Assembly (NCBI GenBank): GCA_964410965.1
Contig: CAYPIY010000008.1
Coordinates: 1-64,000 of the forward strand
Direction: 5' to 3'
Length of the DNA: 64,000 bases
DNA from: JBBIRG01 sp964410965
Lineage (GTDB): Bacteria; CLD3; SB21; JBBIRG01
The notes beneath the pieces were generated by a model. The model was given only the letters and a program-made list of their open reading frames with translations, was not told where the DNA came from and made no database searches. The position numbers and the translations under genes were made by a program. The first letter of the stretch is position 1. Every line of letters begins with the position of its first letter. Of this stretch, positions 46,072-54,218 are shown piece by piece.

Positions 46072-46275
46072 AAAATTTCCGCCACGAAAACTCAAAGATT
46101 CTAAGTTTGAATAAATCTGTATTCACTTGCTGTCTTCTTGACTTTGTGGCTATTAGGCCTCTGCGATTAAAAAATCTAATAACAGAAACGACGGAGGCAG
46201 CGCGGAGAAAATAATGTATACAAACTTTGGGAACTCTGTGCTCTCTGTGGTTAACAACAAACGACAACGTGCAAT
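46072..46275. repeat. Intergenic segment with degenerate dispersed-repeat-like sequence
   Basis: Between the NtrC-type regulator and acpS lies a non-coding segment with words like GCCACGAAAACTCAAAG, TTGACTTTGTGGC and CTCTGTGCTCTCTGTGG. Similar phrases (GCCACGAAG.., CTCTGTGG..) recur, to my memory, between genes of unrelated environmental bacteria. It contains imperfect inverted pairs: GCCAC at about 46082 with GTGGC at about 46136, and GCCTCTGCG with CGACGGAGGC. I see no coding frame. It could be a palindromic intergenic repeat, but no second copy is seen in the window. Confidence 0.35.
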
Positions 46276-46644
46276 ATGATCATCGGCACCGGCATTGATA
46301 TCGTCGAACTGGCGCGCATTCAGCGCATGATTGATCTGTACGGCGACCGTTTTCTGAAAAGGATTTACTCCCCTGCCGAACTGGAATATGCTTTCAGCAA
46401 AATCAAGCCGCTCCCCTCTTTAGCCGCTAGGTTTGCCGCCAAAGAAGCGTTCATCAAAGCGGTCGGTCACCGGTTATCCCGTAATCCTGAATGGTCGGAC
46501 GTCGCCGTGCTTGCCGGTTCCGATCAGCGTCCCGTTTTCACGCTTGAGAAATATATCCTGGAACCGTTAAATAATATAAACCTGTGGCTCAGCCTGTCGC
46601 ATGAAAAGCACTGGGCGGCGGCGGTAGTTGTTGCGGAGATGTAA
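46276..46644 (+). CDS. acpS: Holo-[acyl-carrier-protein] synthase
   Basis: 122 residues, the usual AcpS length. The N-terminus GTGIDIVELARI carries the Mg-binding Asp and the RFAAKEAFIKAVG segment has the second conserved Glu/Lys group. AcpS transfers the 4'-phosphopantetheine group of CoA to apo-acyl-carrier protein, needed for fatty-acid synthesis. The enzyme is cytoplasmic. The gene starts directly after a 204-bp non-coding segment; no clear ribosome site precedes the ATG. It stands alone; the downstream gap of 396 bp separates it from the next gene. Confidence 0.93.
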   Translation: MIIGTGIDIVELARIQRMIDLYGDRFLKRIYSPAELEYAFSKIKPLPSLAARFAAKEAFIKAVGHRLSRNPEWSDVAVLAGSDQRPVFTLEKYILEPLNNINLWLSLSHEKHWAAAVVVAEM

Positions 46645-47040
46645 TATTCGTCCGCGGAAATATTCGCTCTGTTCAATTCTGGTTTCGGCTTCTGCGATCG
46701 TTCTGTTTGTGCAAGATATTTTTAATATCTGCGCTTTTTAGCTTAAAAAATGGTCTCGAACAGAAACATTATTAATAATTTTTTTCTGATTGAATCGGCA
46801 TTTTTCTCCAATGAATTCAGGTTCTTTAACGAAGAAAAAACCGCTATTTGATTTTATTTTGAATTTTCATTTATCTTATTAAATTGACGGTTATGGCGGT
46901 AAAAAAAATAACGGCTCACAAAATTTATTAATCCCGGAATAATCCGGCTATCAGCCGGTTCAGGCGCATCCTGGAATGCGTTATCATCGCCGTGCCATGC
47001 CTGGATTGAATAATCTTTCATCAACAAAGTAAATCATTTC
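46645..47040. other. Gene-free, AT-rich gap of 396 bp
   Basis: No supported gene in either strand. It holds an inverted repeat AGATATT-TTT-AATATCT at 46714-46730, and CCGGCT-ATC-AGCCGG at 46944-46958, which has no T-run and is thus no obvious terminator. TTG followed by 18 bp and TAAATTG around 46858-46888 may be a poor promoter of the glycosylase gene. Otherwise I see nothing. Confidence 0.6.
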
Positions 47041-47808
47041 ATGAAAAAAATAGAAGAACCCGCGGAAATGGTCAAAGCCTTTTTCCGGCAATACCGCGAA
47101 TTGTACGGTGATAAGATCGGTTTTTCCGGAACAGACACTGGAACCGGTCTGAAAAAAGAAACTTTGCCGTCGCCGGAACATCTTTCCCCTGTTGTCCGTG
47201 AATCCTCTGACCAATATCATCTCTCAACTGCACCGGATCGGCCTGAACTCTCGGAACTCCGGAAGATTGTCTCAGGATGCACCCGATGCGGTTTGTGCAA
47301 AACCAGGACGCAAACGGTTTTCGGATCCGGCAGCCCTTCTGCGAAAATCATGTTCATCGGCGAGGCGCCGGGTGCCGATGAAGACGCGCAGGGACAGCCG
47401 TTTGTGGGCCGCGCCGGGCAGCTGCTGACCAAAATGATCGAAGAGCCCCGCTCACTGGGCATATCGCGCGGAGAGGTTTATATCGCGAATATCCTGAAAT
47501 GCCGCCCGCCGAACAACCGGAAACCGAACGCCGGCGAAATCGAACAATGCGAACCGTACCTGATCACCCAGATCGAAACGGTCCGCCCGAAGATCATCTG
47601 CGCACTGGGGCTAACCGCCGCCAATACGCTTCTGCGGAACGACCTCTCCATGACCGCCATGCGCGAACGGACGTTTGACTACCACGGCGTTCCCCTGATC
47701 GTCACGTATCACCCCGCGGCGCTGCTCAGGAACCCGAACTGGAAAAAACCGGCATGGGATGACCTGCTGAAACTCAGGTCCATGCTCAGCGATTCGGATA
47801 ACCAATGA
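47041..47808 (+). CDS. Family 4 uracil-DNA glycosylase
   Basis: 255 residues. The Fe-S-cluster glycosylase fold is supported by CTRCGLC at about 80-86, with further Cys in LKCRPPNN and EQCEPYL. The catalytic motif GEAPGADED (about 107) and the late TYHPAALLRNP motif match family 4 (UDGa). It removes uracil from DNA arising by cytosine deamination or dUMP incorporation. The N-terminal 75 residues are an extension beyond the usual core, charged and disordered-looking, as in several mesophilic members. holA follows 34 bp later, so DNA repair and replication genes are adjacent, with the ECF sigma factor next. Confidence 0.93.
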   Translation: MKKIEEPAEMVKAFFRQYRELYGDKIGFSGTDTGTGLKKETLPSPEHLSPVVRESSDQYHLSTAPDRPELSELRKIVSGCTRCGLCKTRTQTVFGSGSPSAKIMFIGEAPGADEDAQGQPFVGRAGQLLTKMIEEPRSLGISRGEVYIANILKCRPPNNRKPNAGEIEQCEPYLITQIETVRPKIICALGLTAANTLLRNDLSMTAMRERTFDYHGVPLIVTYHPAALLRNPNWKKPAWDDLLKLRSMLSDSDNQ

Positions 47809-47842
47809 CCGGATTCACATTACCCGCGGGCAATCAGCCATA

Positions 47843-48880
47843 ATGGCCAGAGGAAAAAAAGGTATATCTTACCAGGATGCCCTGAAGGACGTCCAGAAGG
47901 GCAAGATCGCAGCTCAATACCTCTTATTCGGGGAGGAAATGTTTCTGGCCGATCAGCTGAAACAAAAGATCATCCGGCAAGTCTTCGGATCGGACAAGGA
48001 TGATTTCAACCTGTATACGTTCTACGGAAAAGACATATCACTTGAATCGCTGATCAACGCCATCACGAGTTATCCGGTCATGGCCGACCACAAAGTCGTC
48101 GTTCTCAGGGAAGCGGACCTTCTGAAAAAAGATGAAAAAGAACCGCTGCTGCCTTATCTTGAGCGCCCGGATGATTCCGGCTGTCTGATCGTGATGACGG
48201 AAAAACCCGATTTCCGCCAGAAATTTTTTCAGATCCTTGAAAAAAACGGAACCGTTGTGCAGTTCGACAGGCTGAACGAATCCGATATGCCGGAGATGAT
48301 CCGCAGCCTGCTCGCGGAAAACGGCAAGAAAATCAGCGATTCGGCGTCTTTCATGATGACGGCCCGCCTGAATTTATCCCTTCAGGAGCTCGACGCGGAA
48401 ATCGGAAAACTTGTCAATTACGTCGGCGAACGGGAAGACATATCCGACGAAGACGTCGAGGCGGTCACGGGGATTTCCAGGCAGTTCAACACCTTTGAAT
48501 TGTGCCAGAGGACCGGCAACAGGGATTTCGCGGGAGCTCTGAGTGTCCTGCGCCACCTCCTGACCAAAGGCGAAGAGCCCGCAGGAATGATCGCGCTGAT
48601 CTTCCGGCAATACAATATCCTATGGCAGATCGCCGAATCCAGGGAACAAAGGCTCGCTTCCGCCGATATCGAACAACTGATCTTCGAACGGTTCAGGATT
48701 CCCCCGTACATCGTAAGAACCGAATATATCCGGCAGGCGGGAAAATATGATACCCGCCACCTGCGGAAATCGTTTGATTATATACTCCAGGCTGACCGCG
48801 ACATAAAATCCATTTCCGTGAAACCGGGACTGATCTTGGAAAAACTGATATATCTTCTGATCTATGGGTATCCGCAATGA
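47843..48880 (+). CDS. holA: DNA polymerase III delta subunit
   Basis: 345 residues, the usual HolA size. The first part reads AQYLLFGEEMFLADQL, and the conserved segments VVVLREADLLKK and the C-terminal EEPAGMIALIFRQYNILWQIAE match the family. The Walker A motif is absent, as in HolA. Delta opens the beta sliding clamp in the clamp-loader complex. The stop overlaps the next start (ATGA at 48877-48880), suggesting coupled translation with the sigma factor. The start ATG at 47843 has no strong ribosome site. Confidence 0.93.
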   Translation: MARGKKGISYQDALKDVQKGKIAAQYLLFGEEMFLADQLKQKIIRQVFGSDKDDFNLYTFYGKDISLESLINAITSYPVMADHKVVVLREADLLKKDEKEPLLPYLERPDDSGCLIVMTEKPDFRQKFFQILEKNGTVVQFDRLNESDMPEMIRSLLAENGKKISDSASFMMTARLNLSLQELDAEIGKLVNYVGEREDISDEDVEAVTGISRQFNTFELCQRTGNRDFAGALSVLRHLLTKGEEPAGMIALIFRQYNILWQIAESREQRLASADIEQLIFERFRIPPYIVRTEYIRQAGKYDTRHLRKSFDYILQADRDIKSISVKPGLILEKLIYLLIYGYPQ

Positions 48881-49545
48881 AAAGCAGCGATCCCAAACCG
48901 AATTTCATCCGCAGGGATGAAATCAAGAAATTAGTCAAAACCCCTTTTCTCGTTCAGGAGGCGATGCGAACTTACCGGCATTTGACCGACGAACAATTAA
49001 TCCGCCGGTTTCAGGAAGGTGACCTTCAGGCGTTTGACGTGATTGTGGGACGGTACAAGGAACCCCTGATCGGATTCGTGATGCAGTTCGTCCGTGAACG
49101 GTCCGATGCGGAGGATATCGTCCAGGATACTTTTGTCAAGGTTTTTAACCACAGGCAGTTGTACCGGCAGATCGCGAGATTTTCGACATGGATTCATACC
49201 GTCGCGAGAAATTTTGCACGCAGTGAGATCCGGAAAAAAACGAAATACCGTCCCCATGCCATGTCCAGTCTCCTGAACGGGGAACAGGAACTTGCTTCGG
49301 TCGAGTCGGACAGCCGTCCGGACGATCTGAGCGAGTCGCCCGTCCGTCAGGCGGCTATCCGACAGGCAATACTTGAGCTCCCTGATACCTACCGTGAACT
49401 GATAAGGCTCCGCGAACTGGAGCATCTTCCGTATGACCAGATCGCCGGACGAACCGGCCTTCCTCTCGGAACCGTCAAGTCCCGGGTCAACCGGGGGCGC
49501 GCGATCCTGCAGAAGAAATTATCCGCCCTCATGGACCAGTTATGA
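48877..49545 (+). CDS. ECF-type RNA polymerase sigma factor
   Basis: 222 residues. Region 2 (about 45-110) has DAEDIVQDTFVKVFNH and a WIHTVARNFARSE element. Region 4 (about 165-215) has LPYDQIAGRTGLPLGTVKSRVNRGRA. The start is either 48877 (ATG overlapping the holA stop) or 48964, where AGGAGG lies only 2 nt before the ATG; I list the longer form. No anti-sigma factor gene follows; the next gene is a DUF3108 protein overlapping its stop (ATGA). It may be regulated elsewhere or by transcription. Target promoters are unknown. Confidence 0.92.
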   Translation: MKSSDPKPNFIRRDEIKKLVKTPFLVQEAMRTYRHLTDEQLIRRFQEGDLQAFDVIVGRYKEPLIGFVMQFVRERSDAEDIVQDTFVKVFNHRQLYRQIARFSTWIHTVARNFARSEIRKKTKYRPHAMSSLLNGEQELASVESDSRPDDLSESPVRQAAIRQAILELPDTYRELIRLRELEHLPYDQIAGRTGLPLGTVKSRVNRGRAILQKKLSALMDQL

Positions 49546-50330
49546 TCATGAAACCGACCCTGCACATCTCTGCCGCTGTCGTATGCATGATCGTGTTCCG
49601 GGTGCTTCCGCTCTGGACTCAGATTTCATACACCGGGGAGCACCTGACTTATAAACTCACATATCTGTCCATTTCGGCCGCCACCGTGACGATCTCCGTG
49701 CCGGAAAAGAAAAAAACACCGGACGGCGCCCTGTACCATGTAGTGGCGACAGCAAAAACCCACAGGCTTTTTTCGAATTTCTACTCGCTCGATAACCGGT
49801 ATGATATTTTCATTGACTCCGCAACACATCTTCCGGTCCGGATGGAAAAGGATATCCGCCAGAAGACGCTGGAACAGCGCATGACGATCACTTACCGGCA
49901 CGGACGCGGGGACGCCGTCTATGACGGAGGAAAATTCACTCCCCCGCTTTCCTCACCAGTCGCGCCCGACGCGCATAACTTTTTTTCCATGATCTACTGG
50001 CTCCGCCATCAGCCGCTGAAAGCCGGCGACCGGTACACCCTGCGTCTCGATGTTGAATCCGAGCCCTGGCTGGCCGCGATGCATGTTACCGGCGACGAAA
50101 CGGTCAGCGCCGCGGGGAAAAACTGGCAGGCTGTAAAAATCGGTTTTACGTTCATTCCCGCAAGGGAGGAAAAGAAAAGAAAAAAAACGGATATCCTCAC
50201 CCGGCGGCTGGTCACGTCGAAAACGGGACTGTTTTTCTGGCTTGCGAAAGACGGGAATCACCCGTTTCTCAAAGTCGAGTTTGAAATGTCGCCGTTCAAC
50301 GTCGTGACGGTGCTGACCGAACGGAAATGA
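49542..50330 (+). CDS. DUF3108 family secreted protein
   Basis: 262 residues. A hydrophobic N-terminus (MIMKPTLHISAAVVCMIVF) looks like a signal sequence. The body matches the DUF3108 family, with GEHLTYKLTYLSISAATVTI, YSLDNRYDIFIDSATHLPVR and a late FTFIPAREEKKRKK segment. DUF3108 proteins occur in FCB and proteobacteria; the role is unknown, perhaps in envelope homeostasis or polysaccharide handling. The ATG at 49542 overlaps the sigma-factor stop; a second ATG at 49548 is in frame. Its stop directly abuts the stop of the convergent orphan gene (50331). A functional link to the sigma factor is plausible but unproven. Confidence 0.85.
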   Translation: MIMKPTLHISAAVVCMIVFRVLPLWTQISYTGEHLTYKLTYLSISAATVTISVPEKKKTPDGALYHVVATAKTHRLFSNFYSLDNRYDIFIDSATHLPVRMEKDIRQKTLEQRMTITYRHGRGDAVYDGGKFTPPLSSPVAPDAHNFFSMIYWLRHQPLKAGDRYTLRLDVESEPWLAAMHVTGDETVSAAGKNWQAVKIGFTFIPAREEKKRKKTDILTRRLVTSKTGLFFWLAKDGNHPFLKVEFEMSPFNVVTVLTERK

Positions 50331-51200
50331 TCACACGCCGGTCTTGAAACACTGATCCAGATATTTATAATATATTTTTTCGGAAACGGGACATATCTCG
50401 GGAAGCACCGATAAAGCGATCTCATAATGGAACATCATCGCCTGACGTTCCGATAATTTCAGGAAGTCTTCCTTATAAAGCCACTGCTTCCTGTCGGCGA
50501 TTTGAATGACATTCGGGAGCTTGTGAACCACCTGATCGATCATGTGGTGCCCGTATGCGGGACAAGGATGGAAATCATGGTTTAGATTTCTCAGGTAATG
50601 GTGCATCGCCGGCTTATCCAGCTGAAAGCCCCCGGACACGCGCTTGCCGAAACTGTACCACATCCTGGAGTGCTGATGATAATGGATCATCAGCGGGTCC
50701 CGCCAGCGCAGGAAGATATTACGGTCATAACAGCCGATAAAGTCCGGATAAGGATTCACGCGGCTTTGTCCGCAATAGTCCGTGATGTTCAGGGACCGGC
50801 GGTGCCCCCAGTACGTCCGGAAACAGGGATACCAGATGTCAAAGTCAGTCTGCCGTAATTCATGGCCCTTGAAATAGTAACGCGTATTTTTCCATCCCCC
50901 CACGATATCGTACAGGTCATGAAATTTCGGAAAAAGATCCTTGAAATATATCGCCCGGTAAATGCTGACGCCCCTCTCGTCGACCAGTTCGGTAAAATGC
51001 GGGTTCTGCCTGGCCAGTGCAAGCGCGGCCTCAAATTTGACCGAGGAACTCAGCTCAAATTCGAGCGCGACATACCAGCCCCGGTCGATGTACTGTACCG
51101 AATGGATGACAGGACTGACCGGTTCAGCAAAACGATCCGGTGAATCCTTTTCCTCCGTGCTTTCTGCAAGCAGCGTCTGAAGGTCAACTTTATGTTCCAT
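50331..51200 (-). CDS. Conserved-looking protein of unknown function, Trp/Tyr/Cys-rich
   Basis: 289 residues from ATG 51200, with AGGAGG 12 nt upstream; an in-frame GTG at 51224 is less likely. No signal peptide or membrane helix. The protein is rich in Tyr, Trp, His and Arg, with segments FKGHELRQTDFDIWYPCFRTYWGHRR (described here only by its start FKGHELRQTD), NITDYCGQSR and IGCYDRNIFLRWRD. Three cysteines lie within about 40 residues, possibly a metal site, but no standard motif. No family recognised. It ends at the stop of the convergent DUF3108 gene and precedes an outer-membrane barrel gene by about 150 bp, with a terminator of the latter in between. Confidence 0.65.
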   Translation of the reverse strand: MEHKVDLQTLLAESTEEKDSPDRFAEPVSPVIHSVQYIDRGWYVALEFELSSSVKFEAALALARQNPHFTELVDERGVSIYRAIYFKDLFPKFHDLYDIVGGWKNTRYYFKGHELRQTDFDIWYPCFRTYWGHRRSLNITDYCGQSRVNPYPDFIGCYDRNIFLRWRDPLMIHYHQHSRMWYSFGKRVSGGFQLDKPAMHHYLRNLNHDFHPCPAYGHHMIDQVVHKLPNVIQIADRKQWLYKEDFLKLSERQAMMFHYEIALSVLPEICPVSEKIYYKYLDQCFKTGV

Positions 51201-51287
51201 ATCTGAACCGTTCCTCCTTTTCACGAACGCTGTCCTTTTGACTCACGGGTTTCCCGGAAAACAGAACACCCGGGCCTGACCGGAAAA

Positions 51288-51327
51288 CTCAAACGAAAAC
51301 AAGGCTACACGGTTTCGTATAGCCTTG
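51288..51327 (-). terminator. Rho-independent terminator after the outer-membrane protein gene
   Basis: CAAGGCTA (51300-51307) and TAGCCTTG (51320-51327) pair, extended by ACG/CGT around a GTTT loop with one mismatch. On the minus strand the stem is followed by TTTTCGTTTG. It ends transcription of the gene at 51355-52740. Confidence 0.8.
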
Positions 51328-51354
51328 CGGAAAAATTACTTTTCAGGGATGACA

Positions 51355-52740
51355 CTATTTCTTCTGATCGCCCCATGGCATATTCATCATCATGCCGACA
51401 TAGGGTGTAATGTATTTCTTCGCTTTCAGGCCATTTTCGGCCTTTACGAAAGTCCACTTGTAATCCACACCGGTCATGAAAACAAACGGTCCGGTCTGGT
51501 AAGCTTCATAGGCAAACCGCATGTTGGCCACGGAATGCTGGTTGAACGTAAAAGCGGCCCCGAGATTTTTCAGGTAAGCCTTGTCATAGCTTCCTGAAAT
51601 GATGACTTTGGGAATAAGCTTGGGAACGACCAGTCCGAGGTGTATGTTGGCGTCCCGGGTCTTCTTCATTTTATCCGGTATGGAAATGCCGCCGATAATC
51701 TGTACCTTGCCGATCAGGTTGGCGAAGATCTCGCCGTAGGAACCCTGCTGGCCTTTTGCGTCGGGCAGCATCATGGCGCGTCCGTCTTTGCTCACTTCAT
51801 AAAGCGCGTTGAAATACTGCGGCACGAAATCATTGCTGAACATGCGCCGCTCGAGCTTGATGCCCATGTTAAAAACATCCGCCACGAAATTGAACCGGAA
51901 GTTTACGCCGTACGCGAAACCCTGGCCGGATTTGTATGTAATGTCGGCGCCGCCGTCGTTCAGTGCCTTGACGCTGTCGCTGAGGTCGTCATTTTTCAGG
52001 ATCTTTGCGAATTCCATGTAAGGCAGGATCTGGACAAAGCTGTTCTGGAATACCGTGATGCCGAGATCCGCTCCGATTTCGGTGATGCCCCGGAAAGTCA
52101 TTTCCTTGTCCTGATCCGTAATATAGGTCACGCCGACTTCCATGGTCTTAAGAACCGGGATTTCCGAGGTCTTCAGCGGCCGCGCATAAGGACGGATACC
52201 GAAAATATTGAACCCGTCAAAATCGCTGTACACGCCTTCCACACCGAAACGCAGATCGTAGTTCAGGTCATAATTGAGTCCCCATTTCCGTTTTTCAAAA
52301 CTGACCGCGTTGGAATAATTATACATGGTAAGACCGTATCCCAGGGATGATCCGCTGATATCGCCGACACGCGCGTAAACGGGATCCACATGCTTTACGC
52401 CGTAGCGGACGTAACGGATGAGCCGGAGAGGACCGACGCCACCTTTGTATTCTTCCCACCGGAATTTGCCATCCGCGGGACTGTACAGAAACGGTACGTC
52501 CAGGCCGATACCGAACTTGCCGAAGGAAAACTCGGGCTGTATGCGGAAACTGATATAATCCTTATCGCCGATCCGGGTATATCCGAACGGCATGCTTACC
52601 TGACTGAATCCCGAACCGTCGCCGGGTCCCTGGAATGAGAAATCGTCTTTTTTTCCTGATCCCTCATCCTCCTGTGCAAAAACGGCCGGTACCAGCAGAG
52701 ATATCATGACGGACAACAGTAACCATTTCTTCAAAAACAT
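51355..52740 (-). CDS. Outer-membrane beta-barrel protein
   Basis: 461 residues. AGGAGG lies 4 nt before the ATG at 52740. The signal peptide (MFLKKWLLLSVMISLLVPAVFA) is followed by an acidic stretch and then amphipathic strands throughout (e.g. YISFRIQPEFSFGKFGIGLD, VYARVGDISGSSLGYGLTMY). It ends in TPYVGMMMNMPWGDQKK. It is a typical beta-barrel of FCB bacteria but I cannot name the subfamily. It has its own promoter candidate (52771-52800) and terminator (51288-51327), so it is probably a single-gene unit. Confidence 0.8.
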   Translation of the reverse strand: MFLKKWLLLSVMISLLVPAVFAQEDEGSGKKDDFSFQGPGDGSGFSQVSMPFGYTRIGDKDYISFRIQPEFSFGKFGIGLDVPFLYSPADGKFRWEEYKGGVGPLRLIRYVRYGVKHVDPVYARVGDISGSSLGYGLTMYNYSNAVSFEKRKWGLNYDLNYDLRFGVEGVYSDFDGFNIFGIRPYARPLKTSEIPVLKTMEVGVTYITDQDKEMTFRGITEIGADLGITVFQNSFVQILPYMEFAKILKNDDLSDSVKALNDGGADITYKSGQGFAYGVNFRFNFVADVFNMGIKLERRMFSNDFVPQYFNALYEVSKDGRAMMLPDAKGQQGSYGEIFANLIGKVQIIGGISIPDKMKKTRDANIHLGLVVPKLIPKVIISGSYDKAYLKNLGAAFTFNQHSVANMRFAYEAYQTGPFVFMTGVDYKWTFVKAENGLKAKKYITPYVGMMMNMPWGDQKK

Positions 52741-52770
52741 AAAACCTCCTGTTTTCAGTTAAATACATGA

Positions 52771-52800
52771 CAAGCTAATCTGAATCCTGCTTAAAATCAA
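52771..52800 (-). promoter_or_regulatory. Candidate promoter of the outer-membrane protein gene
   Basis: On the minus strand, TTG (52800-52798), a 20-bp spacer (52797-52778) and TAGCTTG (52777-52771). It fits the TTG-N20-TAnnTTG layout of the other candidates in this window. The gene starts at 52740. The rest of the gap 52801-52943 holds no gene or motif I can name. Confidence 0.42.
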
Positions 52801-52943
52801 TATCAAAAATTTTACATGCCGGCACGGCTGAAAAACCCCGTAACGGATATGCGGCAAAAATCATTCATACTTCAAAAGACATATCCGACGGATTGTTTTT
52901 AATGATATTCATGAATCCTAAGATACAGATATGGGTAAATGCC

Positions 52944-53447
52944 CTATCCGCAGAGATTCCGGTAGAGAGCCTCTGTCTTCCCGTCGAAACATACGAATAA
53001 GACCCGGTCAAAGTCCTTGTGGACCTGCACAAATCTGCTGACCTCCCTGACCGCTATTTCCGCGGCCTGTTCCGGAGGATACCCGTAGACGCCCGTACTG
53101 ATGGCCGGAAACGCTATGCTTTTCAGGTTATTCGATTTTGCAAGATACAGGGAATTTCTGTAACAGGACGCAAGAAGTTCGGATTCATTGCTCTGACCCC
53201 CGTTCCATACGGGTCCGACCGTATGAATGACATATTTTGCGGGCAGCCGGTAACCCTTGGTGATTCTGGCTTCTCCGGTCGGGCAGCCGTTCAGGGTCCG
53301 GCATTCCCTGAGAAGTTCCGGCCCCGCGGCGCGGTGAATGGCCCCGTCTACGCCTCCGCCGCCCAGCAGCGAAGTATTCGCCGCATTAACGATCGCATCC
53401 GCATTCTGCCGGGTTATGTCGCCAAGGATAATGTATATTTTTTCCAT
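52944..53447 (-). CDS. Macro-domain protein, O-acetyl-ADP-ribose deacetylase type
   Basis: 167 residues, a single macro domain. The motifs NAANTSLLGGGGVDGAIHRAAG and the late FPAISTGVYGYP are those of the MacroD/YmdB subgroup, which binds ADP-ribose and removes acetyl or ADP-ribosyl groups from substrates. AGGGAG 7 nt upstream supports the ATG at 53447. It follows a NadR-like P-loop kinase gene by 9 bp, so both may act on NAD-derived metabolites. It has no other domain and no signal peptide, so it is cytoplasmic. Confidence 0.92.
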   Translation of the reverse strand: MEKIYIILGDITRQNADAIVNAANTSLLGGGGVDGAIHRAAGPELLRECRTLNGCPTGEARITKGYRLPAKYVIHTVGPVWNGGQSNESELLASCYRNSLYLAKSNNLKSIAFPAISTGVYGYPPEQAAEIAVREVSRFVQVHKDFDRVLFVCFDGKTEALYRNLCG

Positions 53448-53456
53448 GGATTCTCC

Positions 53457-53990
53457 CTATGAAAAATCCCCAGACGGTTGATCCGAGATGATGTCAACGG
53501 CCCTGGCCAGACGCTGATCTTCATTCCCGGACAGGATATGAAAAGGGATTTGAAAATCCTGCAGTGTTTCGCGATACCGGGAGAACAAATGATCCCTCAG
53601 GTGAGGATGTTCCCTCTGGGGATCGTCCGTCCATGGAATATCGATATCCGTAAGGAAGTGAATGTCGTACTTCCGTTTGCGGATAGTATCGTCAATCCAT
53701 GCGGGACAGACACTGAACCTGTGTTCCAGCCATACACGGATCACGATGAGATTGGTGTCGCATATCAGAAGACGGCTGGCCCTTCCGGCCATTTCGTCTT
53801 CCAGCATCAGTTGTCCGTGCGCAATCCTGATCACGTCTTCTAAGGTATAGGACGGACCCGTGCGTTCGATATACTGACGTGCAAATTCGGGAACCCAGAC
53901 CGTCCGGTAATGCTCGGCAAGCCGGGCGGATAAAGTGGACTTGCCCGTGGATTCCGGTCCGACGATTGCAATTTTAAAAATGTTCATCAT
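53457..53990 (-). CDS. NadR-like P-loop kinase (nicotinamide-riboside-kinase type)
   Basis: 177 residues. Walker A is GPESTGKST at the start, the form of the NadR C-terminal ribosylnicotinamide kinase domain. EFARQYIERTG and the later DIDIPWTDD segment also fit this domain. It has no N-terminal nucleotidyltransferase part, so it is a stand-alone kinase that may phosphorylate nicotinamide riboside to NMN. Ribosome site weak; the ATG at 53990 is followed by another at 53987. The macro-domain gene follows after 9 bp. Divergent from the STAS gene across a 228-bp gap. Confidence 0.83.
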   Translation of the reverse strand: MMNIFKIAIVGPESTGKSTLSARLAEHYRTVWVPEFARQYIERTGPSYTLEDVIRIAHGQLMLEDEMAGRASRLLICDTNLIVIRVWLEHRFSVCPAWIDDTIRKRKYDIHFLTDIDIPWTDDPQREHPHLRDHLFSRYRETLQDFQIPFHILSGNEDQRLARAVDIISDQPSGDFS

Positions 53991-54218
53991 TTGCTTTCAC
54001 AACACCGGTATTAGTTGCCGGAATAATTACTAATTATTCAGTTCTGTTTCAATACCAATTACAGAAACGTTCCTTCGGCATAAAGGAATATAAAGAGAGC
54101 AGTGACGTTTGTTATATAGAAAAAAATTCTTGCTTATGGGTGAGGATTATTATAATATGATACACTTATAGGTTCTTATTTGGGCATGGAAAAAATAATC
54201 AGTTAATGAGGTTTATTC

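Noticed and set aside
46944..46958. CCGGCT-ATC-AGCCGG as a terminator after acpS
   Set aside because: It is about 300 bp from the gene end and lacks a T-run.
46984..47220. A 78-codon minus-strand frame at the start of the glycosylase gene
   Set aside because: It overlaps the N-terminus of a strongly supported gene and has no signal or domain.
54130..54156. TTGCTT and TATAAT before the STAS gene, as a sigma-70-type promoter
   Set aside because: The spacer is only 15 bp, and the other promoter candidates in this window use a different layout. It may be chance in AT-rich DNA.
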